A stretch of 64,000 nt of DNA, from assembly GCF_007565055.1 (NCBI RefSeq), contig NC_044553.1:124146978-124210977 (forward strand), in the 5' to 3' direction. The notes beneath the pieces are model-generated. The model saw only the letters and a list, made by a program, of their open reading frames with translations. It did no database searches and had not been told where the DNA came from. The number at the start of each line of letters is the position of its first letter. Positions within the stretch are counted from its first letter, which is position 1. Below, one piece after another: positions 1 through 10,119 of this stretch. A program made the position numbers and the translations under genes. This DNA comes from Rhinopithecus roxellana. Its lineage: Eukaryota > Chordata > Mammalia > Primates > Cercopithecidae.

Positions 1-1751
1 CATTAAATCAAGGGTGTTCATTGCTTTGGGGGAAGAGTAGGTACTATCTAGAACAAAGACCTCATTACTCTGCTTTGAGTCCCAGCACTGACTTTCTTCA
101 GTCTCAAGAGAGACTCCAGTCATGAAAACCAAGCTTTGTGGCAAGACAAAAAGAATCATATTCCAGAAGTTTTCTGTTATATACTGAGAGCAAAGCTAGG
201 AGGCCTGAAAATGATTTTATTCTTCAGTCCCAAGGTGGCAGGATGGAGGAGATGACGGGAGAGAAGTTCCCCTCCAGCAGGGAGTGGAAAGGAAGGGGAA
301 GGAGAAAGCCATCTGAGTCTGGGAGGAAGGACTCTGAGCAGGTGGAGAGATTTGGAGGTGAAGAAGCTTCTTGGGTCCCCAAGAAGGGACATAGCACTAT
401 AGCACCCTGTACTACTCTACATGATTGAATGAATAAGGACTGGACATTGGCCATCTGTCCCCTTGGCCTCCATGTCTTCCACCATGATGGAGGAGCCATA
501 AGATAGCACTGGGGGAGGAAAATGTGTATACCAGAGATAGACAAACTTTTTCTGTACAGAAGAATCAGTGTTTAGGCTTTGTGGTCATCTGATCTTCTGT
601 GGCAACTACTCAACTCTGCTGTCACAGTGTGGAGGCAGCCATAGACCATTCGTAAATGAATGGATAGAGCTGTGTTCCAGTATAACTTTGTTTATAAAAG
701 CAGCAGGCCAGATTTGTTCCAGGGATCATAGTTTGTTGACCTCTGGTCTGGAAGATTGGGTCTGAAATTTCCTGCGGACAGTGTGTAGAATAAAGACACC
801 TGCAAGTTTCCATGTTGCTGTGGGACATGTTAAACATAGCAGAGAGGGAAGAGACAGGTGCTGCCACTCAATGGTGGGCAAACAGACCTCCCTAGGGCCA
901 CTCAATGGTGGGCAAACAGACCTCCCTAGATGAGACTGTGGGGCAGACCTCCATAGGTGGTCTATGTGGAGGTAGCCCGGTGGAGACTGTAGCCCAGTCT
1001 CAGAGAATCCTCAGGGCCACCCGAAACAGAGGTGTAGCGGAGCAGCAAGGGGAAATGGCCATGCTCCCTGGGGATGATGATTGTGCAGTGAGTGCCCCTG
1101 CAAGGGACACCCTGGCAGTGGACACAGCAAGGGCAGGGCTGACACTGAGAGATGGGGCCAGTGGAGCTTCACTGCAGCTGGTTAGTGGGAGGACATTCCT
1201 GGGCCCAGACTCCCCTCTCTCTGCCCCACATGCCACTTCTGTCACTCACACAGGTCTCTGCATCTGAAGCTGTTACCTCTCTCCTCCTGACATCCCCCAT
1301 TACTGACTTTACCTCTGCACTTGGGCAAGTCATAGACACTTAAAATTCAGGATGTCCCCAACCAAGTTGCTCAGTTCCTCTCCAAATTAAGTGTCTTCCC
1401 CTCTGTTTTCAAGGAGTGGAACCACCATTCACCCAGTTCCTCCAACCAGACACCAGTGGTCCTTCCAAACATAGCCTCTTGTCATCCCACTGATTCTTCT
1501 TCAGAAATACTGACTTCTGCCCGCTGTGTCTCTCTTACCCAGATTATTCTGGTAGCCCCGTAACTGGCTTCTCCACTTCTGCTCTTGTCCTTTCAATCTG
1601 CCCTTCACACAGCATCTGGAGAATCTTTATGATGCAAATGTGAAATGTCATATTCAGTTCCAGTTTTGGCCACTGTGGACCAGGTATTGGGACTAACCCC
1701 ATGTCTAAGAGCTAGCAGAGCTGGATAGGTTGAATATGGGTTAGGTCAATG
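1..1751. other. Unique sequence, no gene recognised
   Basis: No exon, RNA gene or transposon was recognised. The longest open frame (905-1267, plus, 120 codons) has no familiar domain, and a shorter one overlaps it on the other strand, so it is not called. A 34-bp tandem duplication at 863-930 is listed separately. The stretch could be intronic or intergenic. Confidence 0.5.
863..930. repeat. 34-bp tandem duplication, two copies
   Basis: A 34-base unit beginning GCCACTCAATGG occurs at 863-896 and again at 897-930. The two copies differ only at the last base. The near-identity points to a recent slippage-type duplication in otherwise unique DNA. Confidence 0.9.
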
Positions 1752-2549
1752 TGGTAGGCGAAATTGTCGTCCCCCAGAGGAGCCCACATCCTAATCCCTA
1801 GAAGCTGTGAATTTGTGTCTCACATGGCAAAAAGGGACTTCATGGATGTGATTCGGTTAAGGATCATGAGAGAGGGAGACTATCCTGGATTATGTAGGCA
1901 GGCCCTGTGTAATCACGGGGGTTCTCCTAAGGGGGAGACAGAAGATCTGAGTCAGTAGTAGGAGGTGGGTGATGAACGTGGTGACTGGAATGATGAGAGG
2001 AAGAGAGTTATGAGCCAAGGAGGCCGGGCACGGTGGCTCACGTCTGTAATCCCAGCACTTTGAGAGGCCAAGGCGGTCGGACCATGAGGTCAGGAGATCA
2101 AGACCATCCTGGCTAACACAGTGAAACCCCGTCTCTACTAAAAATACAAAAAACTAGCCGGGTGTGGTGGCGGCGCCTGTAGTCCCAGCTACTTGGGAGG
2201 CTGAGGCAGGAGATTGGCTTGAACCTGGGAGGCGGAGCTTGCGGTGAGCAGAGATCACACCACTGCACTCCAGCCTGGGCGACAGAGCAAGGCTCTGTCT
2301 CAAAAAAAAAATAAATAAAATAAAGAGTTATGAGCCAAGGAAGGCAGGCGGCCTTGGGAAGCCCAGAAAGGCAGGGAAGCAGATTCCCCCCTGGGGCCCC
2401 CAGGAGGAGCCCGGCCTGCGACCCCTAGAATTTAGCCCGGTGAGACTGATTTATACCTCTCACCTCCAGAATGTGGGATAATAGCTTTGTGTTGCTATAA
2501 GTCACCAGGTTTGTGGCAATTTGTTACAGCAGCAATAGGAAACTAATGC
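1752..2549 (+). mobile_element. MaLR LTR (MLT1-type), split by an Alu
   Basis: The left part (1752-2021) and right part (2323-2549) read as one ERVL-MaLR LTR in its own orientation. Landmarks are the GAAATTGTCGTCCCCC start, CACATGGCAAAAAGGGACTT in the left half, and the end CAGCAATAGGAAACTAATG near 2530-2549. It is non-coding and ancient. The AluY at 2022-2322 landed inside it. Confidence 0.75.
2022..2322 (+). mobile_element. AluY, full length, with target-site duplication
   Basis: A complete dimeric Alu starts at GGCCGGGCACGGTGGCTCA and ends in an A/ATAAA-rich tail. It is flanked by the direct repeat AGAGTTATGAGCCAAGGA on both sides (about 2004-2021 and 2324-2341). Its AluY-like features include GTAGTCCCAGCTACTTGG and GGAGCTTGCGGTGAG. 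Expected to be inert. Confidence 0.93.
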
Positions 2550-2809
2550 CGCTGAGGCACTGGGGGGACACAGGAGGGGAGGGTTGTTTACCTGCTGGTG
2601 GTCCAAAGATGGTTAGTCAGAAATCCAGGGGGACTCAGCCCACCTTGTACACAGGCCTGTGTGAGGTGAGGGGAGCAGGCGTGGCTTCCATACTGTTTAG
2701 ATCCAAGGGCCTCCTCTGGTGAGTGCTGGTGGGGTGGGGACAGTCATCTGTATGTGAGACTGTAACTTGATCAATCACAAGAACTAATGAGTGCTTATTT
2801 TTTTTTGCC

Positions 2810-2900
2810 AGACGCAATTCTAACAGTGTTTCACATCAACTCGTTTAAGCCTAGCAGTAACCCCTGAGGAATGGGTACTACGTCTTATCCTCATTTTGTG
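2810..2900 (-). mobile_element. MIR SINE fragment
   Basis: The antisense MIR 3' half is visible: TTTAAGCCTAGCAGTAACCCCTGAGG followed by TACTACGTCTTATCCTCATTTTG. It stops exactly where the Tigger2a-type element begins, so the transposon probably inserted at a TA in the MIR. Confidence 0.55.
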
Positions 2901-3254
2901 CAGCTGACCCTTGAACAGTACAGGGTTAGGGGCACCAACTTCCTCTGCAGTTGAAAATTCACGTATAACTTTTGACTCCCCCGAAACGTAACTGCTAATA
3001 GCCTCATATTGACTGGAAACGTAAATAGATGATTAATACATCGTTTGTATATGTGTTATACGCTGTATTCTTACCATAAAGTAAGCTGGAGGAAAGAAAA
3101 TATCGTTAAGAAAATCATAAGGAAGAGAAAATATATTTACTGTGCATTAAGTGGAACTGGATCATCATAAAGATCTTCATCTTTGTCATCTTCCCATTGA
3201 GGGGGCTGAGGAGGAGGAGGAAGAGGAGGACTTAGTTTTGCTGTGTCAGGGTGG

Positions 3255-5095
3255 CAGAGAAGGAGGAGGTGGAGGAGATGGAAGAGGAGTTGGAGGAGGT
3301 GGAAGAGGGAGGAGGAGGTGAAAGAGGAGGTGGAGGACCAGGTGGAGGAGGGGGTGGAAGATAAGGTGGAGGGGGTGGAAGAGGGTGGAGGAGGTGGAGG
3401 AGGAGGTGGAGGACAAGGAGGGAGGAGGAGATGGTGAAAGTGGAGGATAAGGTGGAGGAGATGGAGGAGGAGCTAAAGGAGGTGGAGGAGGAGGTAGATG
3501 TGGTGGAGGATGAGGTGGCGGAGGTGGAGGACGAGGTGGAGGAGGTGGAGGAGGAGGTAAAGGAGGTGGAGGAGGAGGTGAAAGAAGAGGTGGAGGAGGA
3601 GGTAGATGAGGTGGAGGAAGAGGTGGCAGAGGTGGAGGACGAGGTGGAGGAGGTGGAGGAGGAGGTGAAGGAGGAGGTGGAAAAGGAGGTAGTGGAGGAG
3701 GTAGATGAGAGAGAGGAGGAGGTGGCGCAGGTGGAGGATGAGGTGAAGGAGGAGGTAAAGGAGGTGGAAGAGGAGGTGGAGGAGGAGGTGGTGGAGGAGG
3801 TAGATGAAGTGGAGGAGGAGGTGGAGGAGGAGGTGGTGGAGGAGGTGGTGGATGAAGTAGAAGAGGTGGAGGAGGAGGTGGTGGACGAAGTAGAAGAGGT
3901 GGAGGAGGAGGTGAAGGACGAGGTGGAGGAGGTGGAAGGGGAGGTGGAGGAGGAGGTGGAAAAGGTGGAGGAGGTGGAGGACAAAGTGGAGGAGGTGGAG
4001 GAGGAGGTGGTGGACGAGGTGGAGGAGGAGGTGAAGGAGGTGCAGGAGTAGGTGGAGGAGGTGGAAGAAGTGGAGGAGGTGGAAGAAGAGGTAGAGGAGG
4101 TGGAGGAGTAGGTGGAGGAGGTAGAGGATGAGGTGGAGGAGGTGGAGGAGGAGGTGGTACAGGAGGTAGAGGAGGTGGAGGACGTAGAAGAGGTGGAGAA
4201 GGAGGGAAGTAGAGGACAAGGTGGCGGAGGTGGAGGAGGAGGTGGAGGAGGAGGTGGAAGAGTTGGTGGAGGAGGAGGTGGAGGAGGTGGAGGACATAGA
4301 AGAGGTGTCTCGGGGCAGGTGGAGGAGGAGGTGGAGGAGGTGGAGGAGGAAGTAGAGCAGGAGGTGGAGCAGGAGGTAGAGGAGGTGGAAGAGGAGGTGG
4401 AGGAGGAGGTGGAAGAGGTGGTGGAGGAGCAGGACGTAGAAGAGGTGGAGAAGGAGGTGGAGGAGGTAGAGGAGGAGATGGAAGAGGTAGAGGAGGTGGA
4501 GGAGGTTGAAGAGGTGGAAGAGCTGGAGGAGGTAGGGGAGGAGGTGGAGGAAGTGGAGGAGGAGATGGAAGAGGTGGAGGAGGTGGAGAAGGTTGAAGAG
4601 GTGGAAGAGGTGGAGGAGGTGGAGGAGGTAGAGGAGGAGGTGGGGGAAGTGGAGAAGGAGATGGAAGAGGTGGAGGAGGTTGAAGAGGTGGAAGAGCTGG
4701 AGGAGGTAGAGGAGGAGGTGGGGGAAGTGGAGGAGGAGATGGAAGAGGTGGAGGAGGTGGAGAAGGTTGAAGAGGTGGAAGAGGTGGAGGAGGTGGAGGA
4801 GGTAGAGGAGGAGGTGGGGGAAGTGGAGAAGGAGATGGAAGAGGTGGAGGAGGTGGAGGAGGTTGAAGAGGTGGAGGAGGTAGGGGAGGAGGTGGAGGAA
4901 GTGGAGGAGGAGATGGAAGAGGTGGAGGAGGTGGAGAAGGTTGAAGAGGTGGAAGAGGTGGAGGAGGTGGAAGAGGTAGAGGAGGAGGTGGGGGAAGTGG
5001 AGAAGGAGATGGAAGAGGTGGAGGAGGTTGAAGAGGTGGAAGAGCTGGAGGAGGTAGGGGAGGAGGTGGGGGAAGTGGAGGAGGAGGTGGGAAGG
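3255..5095. repeat. GGA/GGT minisatellite, about 1.84 kb
   Basis: The plus strand is almost wholly GGA, GGT, GAA and TGG triplets; the minus strand is CCACCTCC-type. Nearly all spacings between marker variants are multiples of 3. In the left part, GGTAGATG markers at 3493, 3601, 3700 and 3799 give units of 108, 99 and 99 bp. Because stops rarely occur, several frames stay open: Ser/Thr-rich (725 codons, 3232-5409 minus), Pro/Leu-rich (minus), and Glu/Val-rich (plus). No start context, domain or splice signal supports translation, so these are treated as by-products. GG runs with short loops make the plus strand prone to G-quadruplexes. Confidence 0.95.
4475..5090. repeat. 174-bp higher-order repeat inside the minisatellite
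   Basis: The marker GAGATGGAAGAGGT starts at 4475, 4562, 4658, 4736, 4832, 4910 and 5006. After a first step of 87 bp, the steps alternate 96, 78, 96, 78, 96. Pairs therefore add to 174 bp, repeated about three times. GTTGAAGAGGTGGAAGAG lies inside most units and GGTGGGGGAAGTGGAGAAGG follows in alternate ones. Such alternation indicates unequal exchange of a two-subunit block after the first triplet expansion. Confidence 0.88.
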
Positions 5096-5196
5096 GAGTC
5101 AGGAGAGGCTGGCACACTTGGTGTAACTTTGACTGAAAAAAATCCACGTATAAATGCACCTATACAATTCAAACCCGGGTTGTTCAAGGTCAGCTG

Positions 5197-7370
5197 TAGA
5201 TTGGAGATTGCCTGGGAAGCCCCACCTGGGTGAAGTGTTTGAGGGGAGGTTGGGGAGGGATGTGTGCAGAGGATGGGTGGATGGCTGGGCTGGTCTGGGA
5301 GGTCGTGAAGAGGGCAGGCATGTACTGAGCCTGGGTGCTGGGGGCCAGCTTGGGGCCTGTGCCATGGTCTGCAGAGGTTAAGCATTTTTGGAAGTCCATG
5401 TGGCGTCACTCATCCTACCTGGTGGGCTGGGATGCTGGAGTGGGAGAGGGAGACCCCAGGCATGGGAAACAGCAGAGCCATTCTCCCGTGGGGTGGCTTC
5501 AGAGGCCTGGTAGGCATCGTGGGCAGTGATCACATGACAACAGGCTGCTCCTCTCTGAGCGCCCTCACACCTCTTTCTCTCCATTTTCCCCCTACTCTTC
5601 TTGTTTCCAGGAGCAAGAAACCCCACCCCCACAGTATTTTATGAGGGGCCGGCATCCCCTGGCACAGGTGGGTGTCAAAGAAAAGTTTGTAGAATGACTG
5701 ACTGTCTAATTCTTTAACCTCTCTGAGCCTCATTTGATCATTGGTGAAAAGGGGGATTAACTCTTAGTGCTATTTCCAAACCATTCTGCACTGTGGCTTA
5801 GGAGAGCTAGAGCAAGTTGTCACTTTACCCATTGCAGTTATCCAGGTATCTGATAGTGTGATGCTCTGAGCTAGGCGTTAGCGGTTGGCACAGGTTTCTG
5901 GGAATAATGGCTGGGGATAATTCCTGAGAGTTCCCAGGGAGGGGGAACAGAGGGACTTGGTAAGGACAGGCTGAGCTCTGAGGGGAGAACGGGCACCTCC
6001 CTAAAGATCTAGGTGGTGAAACAAGGTCCCACTAGGTATTTTTACAACACAGATCCTGTAAACAAGTTGTCATTTATTCCTTTTCAGCCCCAAACGAGTG
6101 CTCCACAGTGCCTGTTAGGGCGAACACGAAGTGAGTGTGGGTATGAAGCAGTCCCACCGCTCCTCCCCTCCCGTGTCTCCGTTGGGGATCCTCCGTCATC
6201 CAGGCAGGCAGCTTCTTGGTTCCAGCAGCGGTCGCTCGAATGGACTGTCTGAATTATGTAGATGCAGCAGGTGGCACTTTTGGGGAGGATGGGGAGAGGG
6301 GCGTGTGACCAGAACTGTTTGCATCTCAACCCCTGCTCTGCCCGGTGGGATCCTCAGCTGCAGAGCTCGTCCCTGGGAGTGAGGTGGATAGGCGGAGGGC
6401 AGGTTGGAAGGACAAGAGCAGAAGTGGAGAAGCCCTGGGAATGAGGTGGAGCAGCTGGCATCTGCGCTTTGGGCTGTCAGAGAGAAGACACTAAAACCTC
6501 GTAGCTGCTCCCTGAGGGAGAGTCAAAGTTCAGGTCACCTAAGGTGGTATTGATCTAAGTCTCGACCTGAAAGAGCCCTGGAAAGCACAATGGGAACTAA
6601 TCAGACAGGAGGTGAGTCTGGGCCAGAGACCCAGCATTAACACAAGGGCCTAAGATGGGGCTGGGGCCAGCCAGGTTTGCTGGTGAGGTGCTGTTGTAGA
6701 TTTCTGACACATGACTGGCAGTGTGTGAGAAAGACTAATCTTTTACATCTGTGTTCTTTCTAAGTCAGGCTAGCTCTGTATGCACTGGCTGCCCTTGCAG
6801 AGGAACTAGTGGATTATTTGCTCACAGGCAAACTTATCAGCTTTGAAGAAGGAATACCTTGAGCATTATACACTCCCAGGTGTCTCGGGGCAGAGTGTCC
6901 ACCCCTTTGGCCATAGGATGGAGTGCTCTGGGGCCTGAGGTGGCTGCCCCATCCTGCGCGCAATCACACTGTGCCCAGGTCACACTGGCGGTGGGCGATG
7001 AGAGCCTGAGTTGGAGAAGAACAATCATGGGGACCATAGGTGGGGAACTGAATCCACATGTGGGGCGAGGGGGCCACCTACATGGGGCTGAAGCCAGGGG
7101 AGCGAGAACTTTAGAGGACAGAGCCTTGCGTGGAAGAAGAGATAGTGATGGAGATGGGGAGATTTGAGAAGGCAGAAGAGACAGAAATGAGCGGGAGTCA
7201 GCCAGGTGTGTACCCTGAGAGATCTTGCAAGAAAGGCTCAGACTCATTATCTGTTTTTATTATTCTTGGCAAAACTGGTTGTTGACATTTTTTGGGTATG
7301 AAAATACTGAGTAAACTAATGAGTAAGGAAACATTTAAAAATGTTCTCTGTTCTTTGGGAATTTCACAAG
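5197..7370. other. Mostly unique sequence, no gene recognised
   Basis: No convincing exon or transposon was identified apart from copy A of the local duplication at 5691-5845, part of which is MIR-like. Short open frames (for example 6837-7247 minus and 6859-7167 plus) overlap each other on opposite strands and show no known domain. Confidence 0.45.
5691..5845. repeat. Local duplication, copy A
   Basis: This segment, from AGAATGACTG to GCAGTTATCC, recurs at 7426-7575 in the same orientation with roughly 90% identity by eye. The first half resembles the MIR core (TTCTTTAACCTCTCTGAGCC). The second half (CCAAACCATTCTGCACTGTGG onward) is not MIR and is also shared, so this is a true duplication and not two independent MIR insertions. 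Confidence 0.85.
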
Positions 7371-7424
7371 AAATTTTCCTCCCTCCCTCCCTCCTTCCCT
7401 CCCTCCCTTCCTTCCTTCCTTCTG
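7371..7424. repeat. (TCCC/TTCC)n microsatellite
   Basis: A pure pyrimidine tract of CCCT and CCTT units about 50 bp long lies immediately to the left of copy B of the local duplication. Confidence 0.93.
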
Positions 7425-7425
7425 A

Positions 7426-7575
7426 AGAATGACTGCCTAATTCTTTAATCTCTCTGAACCTCATTTGATCATTTGTGAAAAGGGGATTGACTCTTCTTGC
7501 CGTTTCCAAACCATTCTGCACTGTGGCTTAGGAGAGCCAGACAAAGTTGTCACTTTACCCATTGCAGTTATCCGG
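7426..7575. repeat. Local duplication, copy B
   Basis: This is the partner of 5691-5845, about 1.7 kb downstream in the same orientation. It differs by a small deletion after AGAATGACTG and scattered substitutions. Its left edge abuts a pyrimidine microsatellite that copy A lacks. Confidence 0.85.
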
Positions 7576-7599
7576 GAGATAACTGTTGGAGAGATCCTT

Positions 7600-7882
7600 C
7601 CAACAGGGTCTCTCTCTGTGGCCCAGGCTGGAGTGCAGTAGCGGATCACGGCTCACTGCAGCCTCAACCTCATGGGCTCGAACGATCCTCTCACCTCAGT
7701 CTCCCAAGTGGCTGGGGCTGCTGGCATGCCACCACTCCCGGCTCATTTTTTAATTTTAATTTTTGTAGAGAGGAGGTCTTGCTATATTGCCCAGACTGGT
7801 CTCAAACTCCTGGCTCAAGCGATCCACCCACCTTGGCCTTTCAGAGTGTTGGGATTACAAGTGTGAGCACTGTGCCTGGCCA
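7600..7882 (-). mobile_element. AluJ-type element
   Basis: An antisense Alu runs from AGGGTCTCTCTCTGTGGCCCAGG to GAGCACTGTGCCTGGCC. Its old-type features (CTCACTGCAGCCTCAACC, TCAAGCGATCCACCCACC) and many substitutions suggest AluJ. Confidence 0.85.
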
Positions 7883-8831
7883 GGAATTTCCCTTCTTTGG
7901 GAAGAAGCTGTCCTACCCATGCTGGAGATTCAGAGATGGGTGTGGGGGAGCTTTGACAGGGGTTGTGGGCGCAGATGGTGATGAAGAACGAATGGGTCCG
8001 TTTGTGCGCCGAAGTGTGTCTGATTCTGACTGCCGGGTCATGGGGGCCCAGAGCATAGTGGGCTCTGTAAGGAGGAAAGAGGTGGGAAAGAAGGGTGCAA
8101 CCCTCAGAGGGGAGTTAGGGAGGGCTTGGTGCCTTTCTTCCTGGTGCCCGTCTTTTCTAGTTCTGAGCTGATCTGGCGTATGCCTGCCCGGTGCAGGTGG
8201 GGGATCTGGGAATCTGTGAGTAACCAGCTTACCGGGGTGGGTCACCCTGAGCAGCGTGGAAGAGCTGCGTTCACAGAAAGTGCTGCTCATCACGGTGGCT
8301 GCTGCAGTGGGACCATGCAGGCTTCCTTATAATAGAATGAAAATATTTTAACACAGTTTAATACTTTGTTGTTTAGAGGGCTTTCTTCTTTAAAATATTT
8401 GATTAAAAAAATACCATTCAGTTGTTTTTGGAAATACAGAGTACCAAAAGACAAAACCAACCTTGTCCGGTTTAGTAGCCCTGATTCTTCCTCTGGGGAG
8501 AAGCTGTCATACACTGATTCATGGTCCAGGTAACCCCAGTGGGCATTTAAAGGACAAAAGTAAAACTTGTACAGCATCTTGTGAGAAAATTCAGGTGCCA
8601 CGGAGAGGCACCAAATGAAAAACCCAAGTCTCTCTCCTCTCCCCAGAGGTGCTCCCCAAGGAAAGGAGGATTTCTTCCAGATCGCAGATGAGTATTCTTC
8701 CCTCCTCCCCTGGCACCTTCTCTCTCTACGAGTCAGAAGAGGAGATACTGCGCACACAGTTGCAGCCTTTCTTATTGTCACCTAACAACGTCTCATGTAG
8801 CTTACTGTTTGTCAATGGATATAGCTCATGT

Positions 8832-8835
<4 letters not shown>
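7883..8835. other. Unique sequence, no gene recognised
   Basis: No repeat or exon was recognised. Open frames at 7913-8293 and 8290-8781 (both minus) are short and show no known domain. Confidence 0.4.
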
Positions 8836-8868
<33 letters not shown>

Positions 8869-9119
8869 AGACGGAGTCTCACTGTGTTACCCAGGCTGGA
8901 GTGCAGTGGCGCGATCTTGGCTCACTGCAAGCTCCGCCTCCCAGGTTCACGCCATTCTCCTGCCTCAGCCTCCAAGTAGCTGGGACTACAGGCGCGCACC
9001 ACCACGCCCGGCTAATTTTTTGTATTTTTAGTAGAGACGGGGTTTCACCGTGTTAGCCAGGATGGTCTCGATCTCCTGACCTCGTGATCCGCCCGCCTCG
9101 GCCTCCCAAAGTGCTGGAA
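8836..9119 (-). mobile_element. AluY, head truncated
   Basis: A poly-T run of about 31 bases at 8837-8867 is the inverted A-tail. The body is very close to the AluY consensus (GAGACGGAGTCTCACTGTGTTACCC, CTCGTGATCCGCCCGCC). It stops at AAAGTGCTGG, so about 30 bases of the Alu head are missing. Confidence 0.92.
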
Positions 9120-9369
9120 TTAAAAAATCTTCTGGTGCTCTATTGAATGACTATAATGTAATTTATTTAATAAGCTCCCATTGAGCTGACATTTTTGTGT
9201 ATCTCGTTTTTGTCATAACATACTTGGAAGTATTGCTAACGTTTGTGGGAATGTTCATTGGGTAATTTCCTAGCCAAGAGGTTTCTAGGTCAAGAGGTAC
9301 GTGCCTTTTAGATGGAAATAGATTTTTCGGATTGCCCCCAGGACAGGCTGAACCGTTTGCAAACCCCAC

Positions 9370-9640
9370 AGCAGTAGGTGAGAATAGCCAGGCCCTCCCT
9401 TGGCTCAGCTCCACCACCACCTTCTCCAAGAGGCCTCTCTGAGCACTCTCTTTTAAGAAGAACTTTCTCTTATCCTGATTTTTATTTTCCTTCAGCGCAC
9501 TTAATACTATCTGAAATTTGTCTTTTTCACTGAAATCTAAATGCCATAAAGACAAAGGTTTTGCACAACATGGTGTCTCTCTAATGCCTAGCTTGTGGAC
9601 CTGTAGACCTTCAATATTTGTTAAATGAATTTATGAATGG
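9370..9640 (+). mobile_element. L2 LINE 3' fragment
   Basis: The order CCACCACCTTCTCCAAGAGG, GCGCACTTAATACTATCTGAAAT, CATAAAGACAAAGGTTTTGC and AATATTTGTTAAATGAATTTATG matches the conserved L2 3' end, including the terminal TGAATGAA-like motif. No coding part is present. Confidence 0.7.
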
Positions 9641-9699
9641 ATTTTGATTCATTATGTTGTAAGATGTGATAGAGCCAATCCCCTTCAGCTCTCCTTCCC

Positions 9700-9818
9700 G
9701 CTTCCCACCCCTTTCGTTTCTTCCTTCCCTCCTTTCCTCCTCCCTCCCTCCCTTCCTTCCTCCCTTCCTCCCCCCATCCTTTCCTTCCTTCCTTACCTTC
9801 CTCACTTCTTTCCTTCCT
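9700..9818. repeat. (TTCC/TCCC)n microsatellite at an Alu tail
   Basis: CCTT and CCCT units run directly into the poly-T that marks the tail of the Alu at 9819. It probably arose from the Alu A-tail or its target. Confidence 0.85.
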
Positions 9819-10108
9819 TTTTTTTTTTGAGATACAGTCTTGCTCTGTTGCCCAGGCTGGAGTGCAGTGGTATGATCTCGGCTCACTGCAAGCTCCACCT
9901 CCCGGGTTCAAGTGATTCTCCTGCCTCAGCCTTCTGAGTACCTGGGATTACAGGCGCCCGCCACCACGCGCAGCTAATTTTTGTATTTTTAGTAGAGATG
10001 GGGTTTCAACATGTTGGTCAGGCTGGTCTCAAACTCCTGACATTGTGATCTGCCTGCCTCGGCCTCCCAAAGTGCTGGGATTACAGGCGTGAGCCACCGT
10101 GCACGGCC
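9819..10108 (-). mobile_element. AluS-type element
   Basis: A full-length antisense Alu runs from the poly-T and GAGATACAGTCTTGCTCTG to GAGCCACCGTGCACGGCC. A CCTTCCTTCC sequence on both sides may be the target duplication, though it is simple sequence. Confidence 0.9.
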
Positions 10109-10119
10109 CCCTTCCTTCC

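Larger units (their letters stand above)
2901..5196. mobile_element. Tigger2a-type MITE with an expanded interior
   Basis: The ends are inverted: CAGCTGACCCTTGAACA at 2901 and TTGTTCAAGGTCAGCTG ending at 5196. This matches the terminal repeat of Tigger2/MER28-type mariner-like elements. The left interior holds CGTATAACTTTTGACTC, the AT-rich GTAAGCTGGAGGAAAGAAAATAT block and the GGGCTGAGGAGGAGGAGG block; the right end holds AATCCACGTATAAATGCACC. A non-autonomous Tigger2a should be only about 430 bp; this copy is 2.3 kb because a GGA/GGT minisatellite has grown at 3255-5095. The expected TA duplication is TG on the left and TA on the right. It has no transposase and is immobile. Confidence 0.85.

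Noticed and set aside
905..1267. 120-codon frame as a candidate exon
   Set aside because: No recognised domain, an overlapping minus-strand frame of 81 codons, and no clear splice context.
4112..5233. 373-codon and 206-codon Glu/Val-rich plus-strand frames resembling coiled coils
   Set aside because: Composition comes from GGA/GAA/GTG triplets; no non-repetitive coding sequence flanks them except transposon ends.
3232..5409. 725-codon Ser/Thr-rich protein (minus) and the overlapping 637-codon Pro-rich frame
   Set aside because: Pure minisatellite translation; several frames on both strands are equally open, and no domain, splice site or promoter supports a gene.
7497..8171. 224-codon plus-strand frame
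   Set aside because: Its first two-thirds translate an antisense AluJ; the rest has no known domain.
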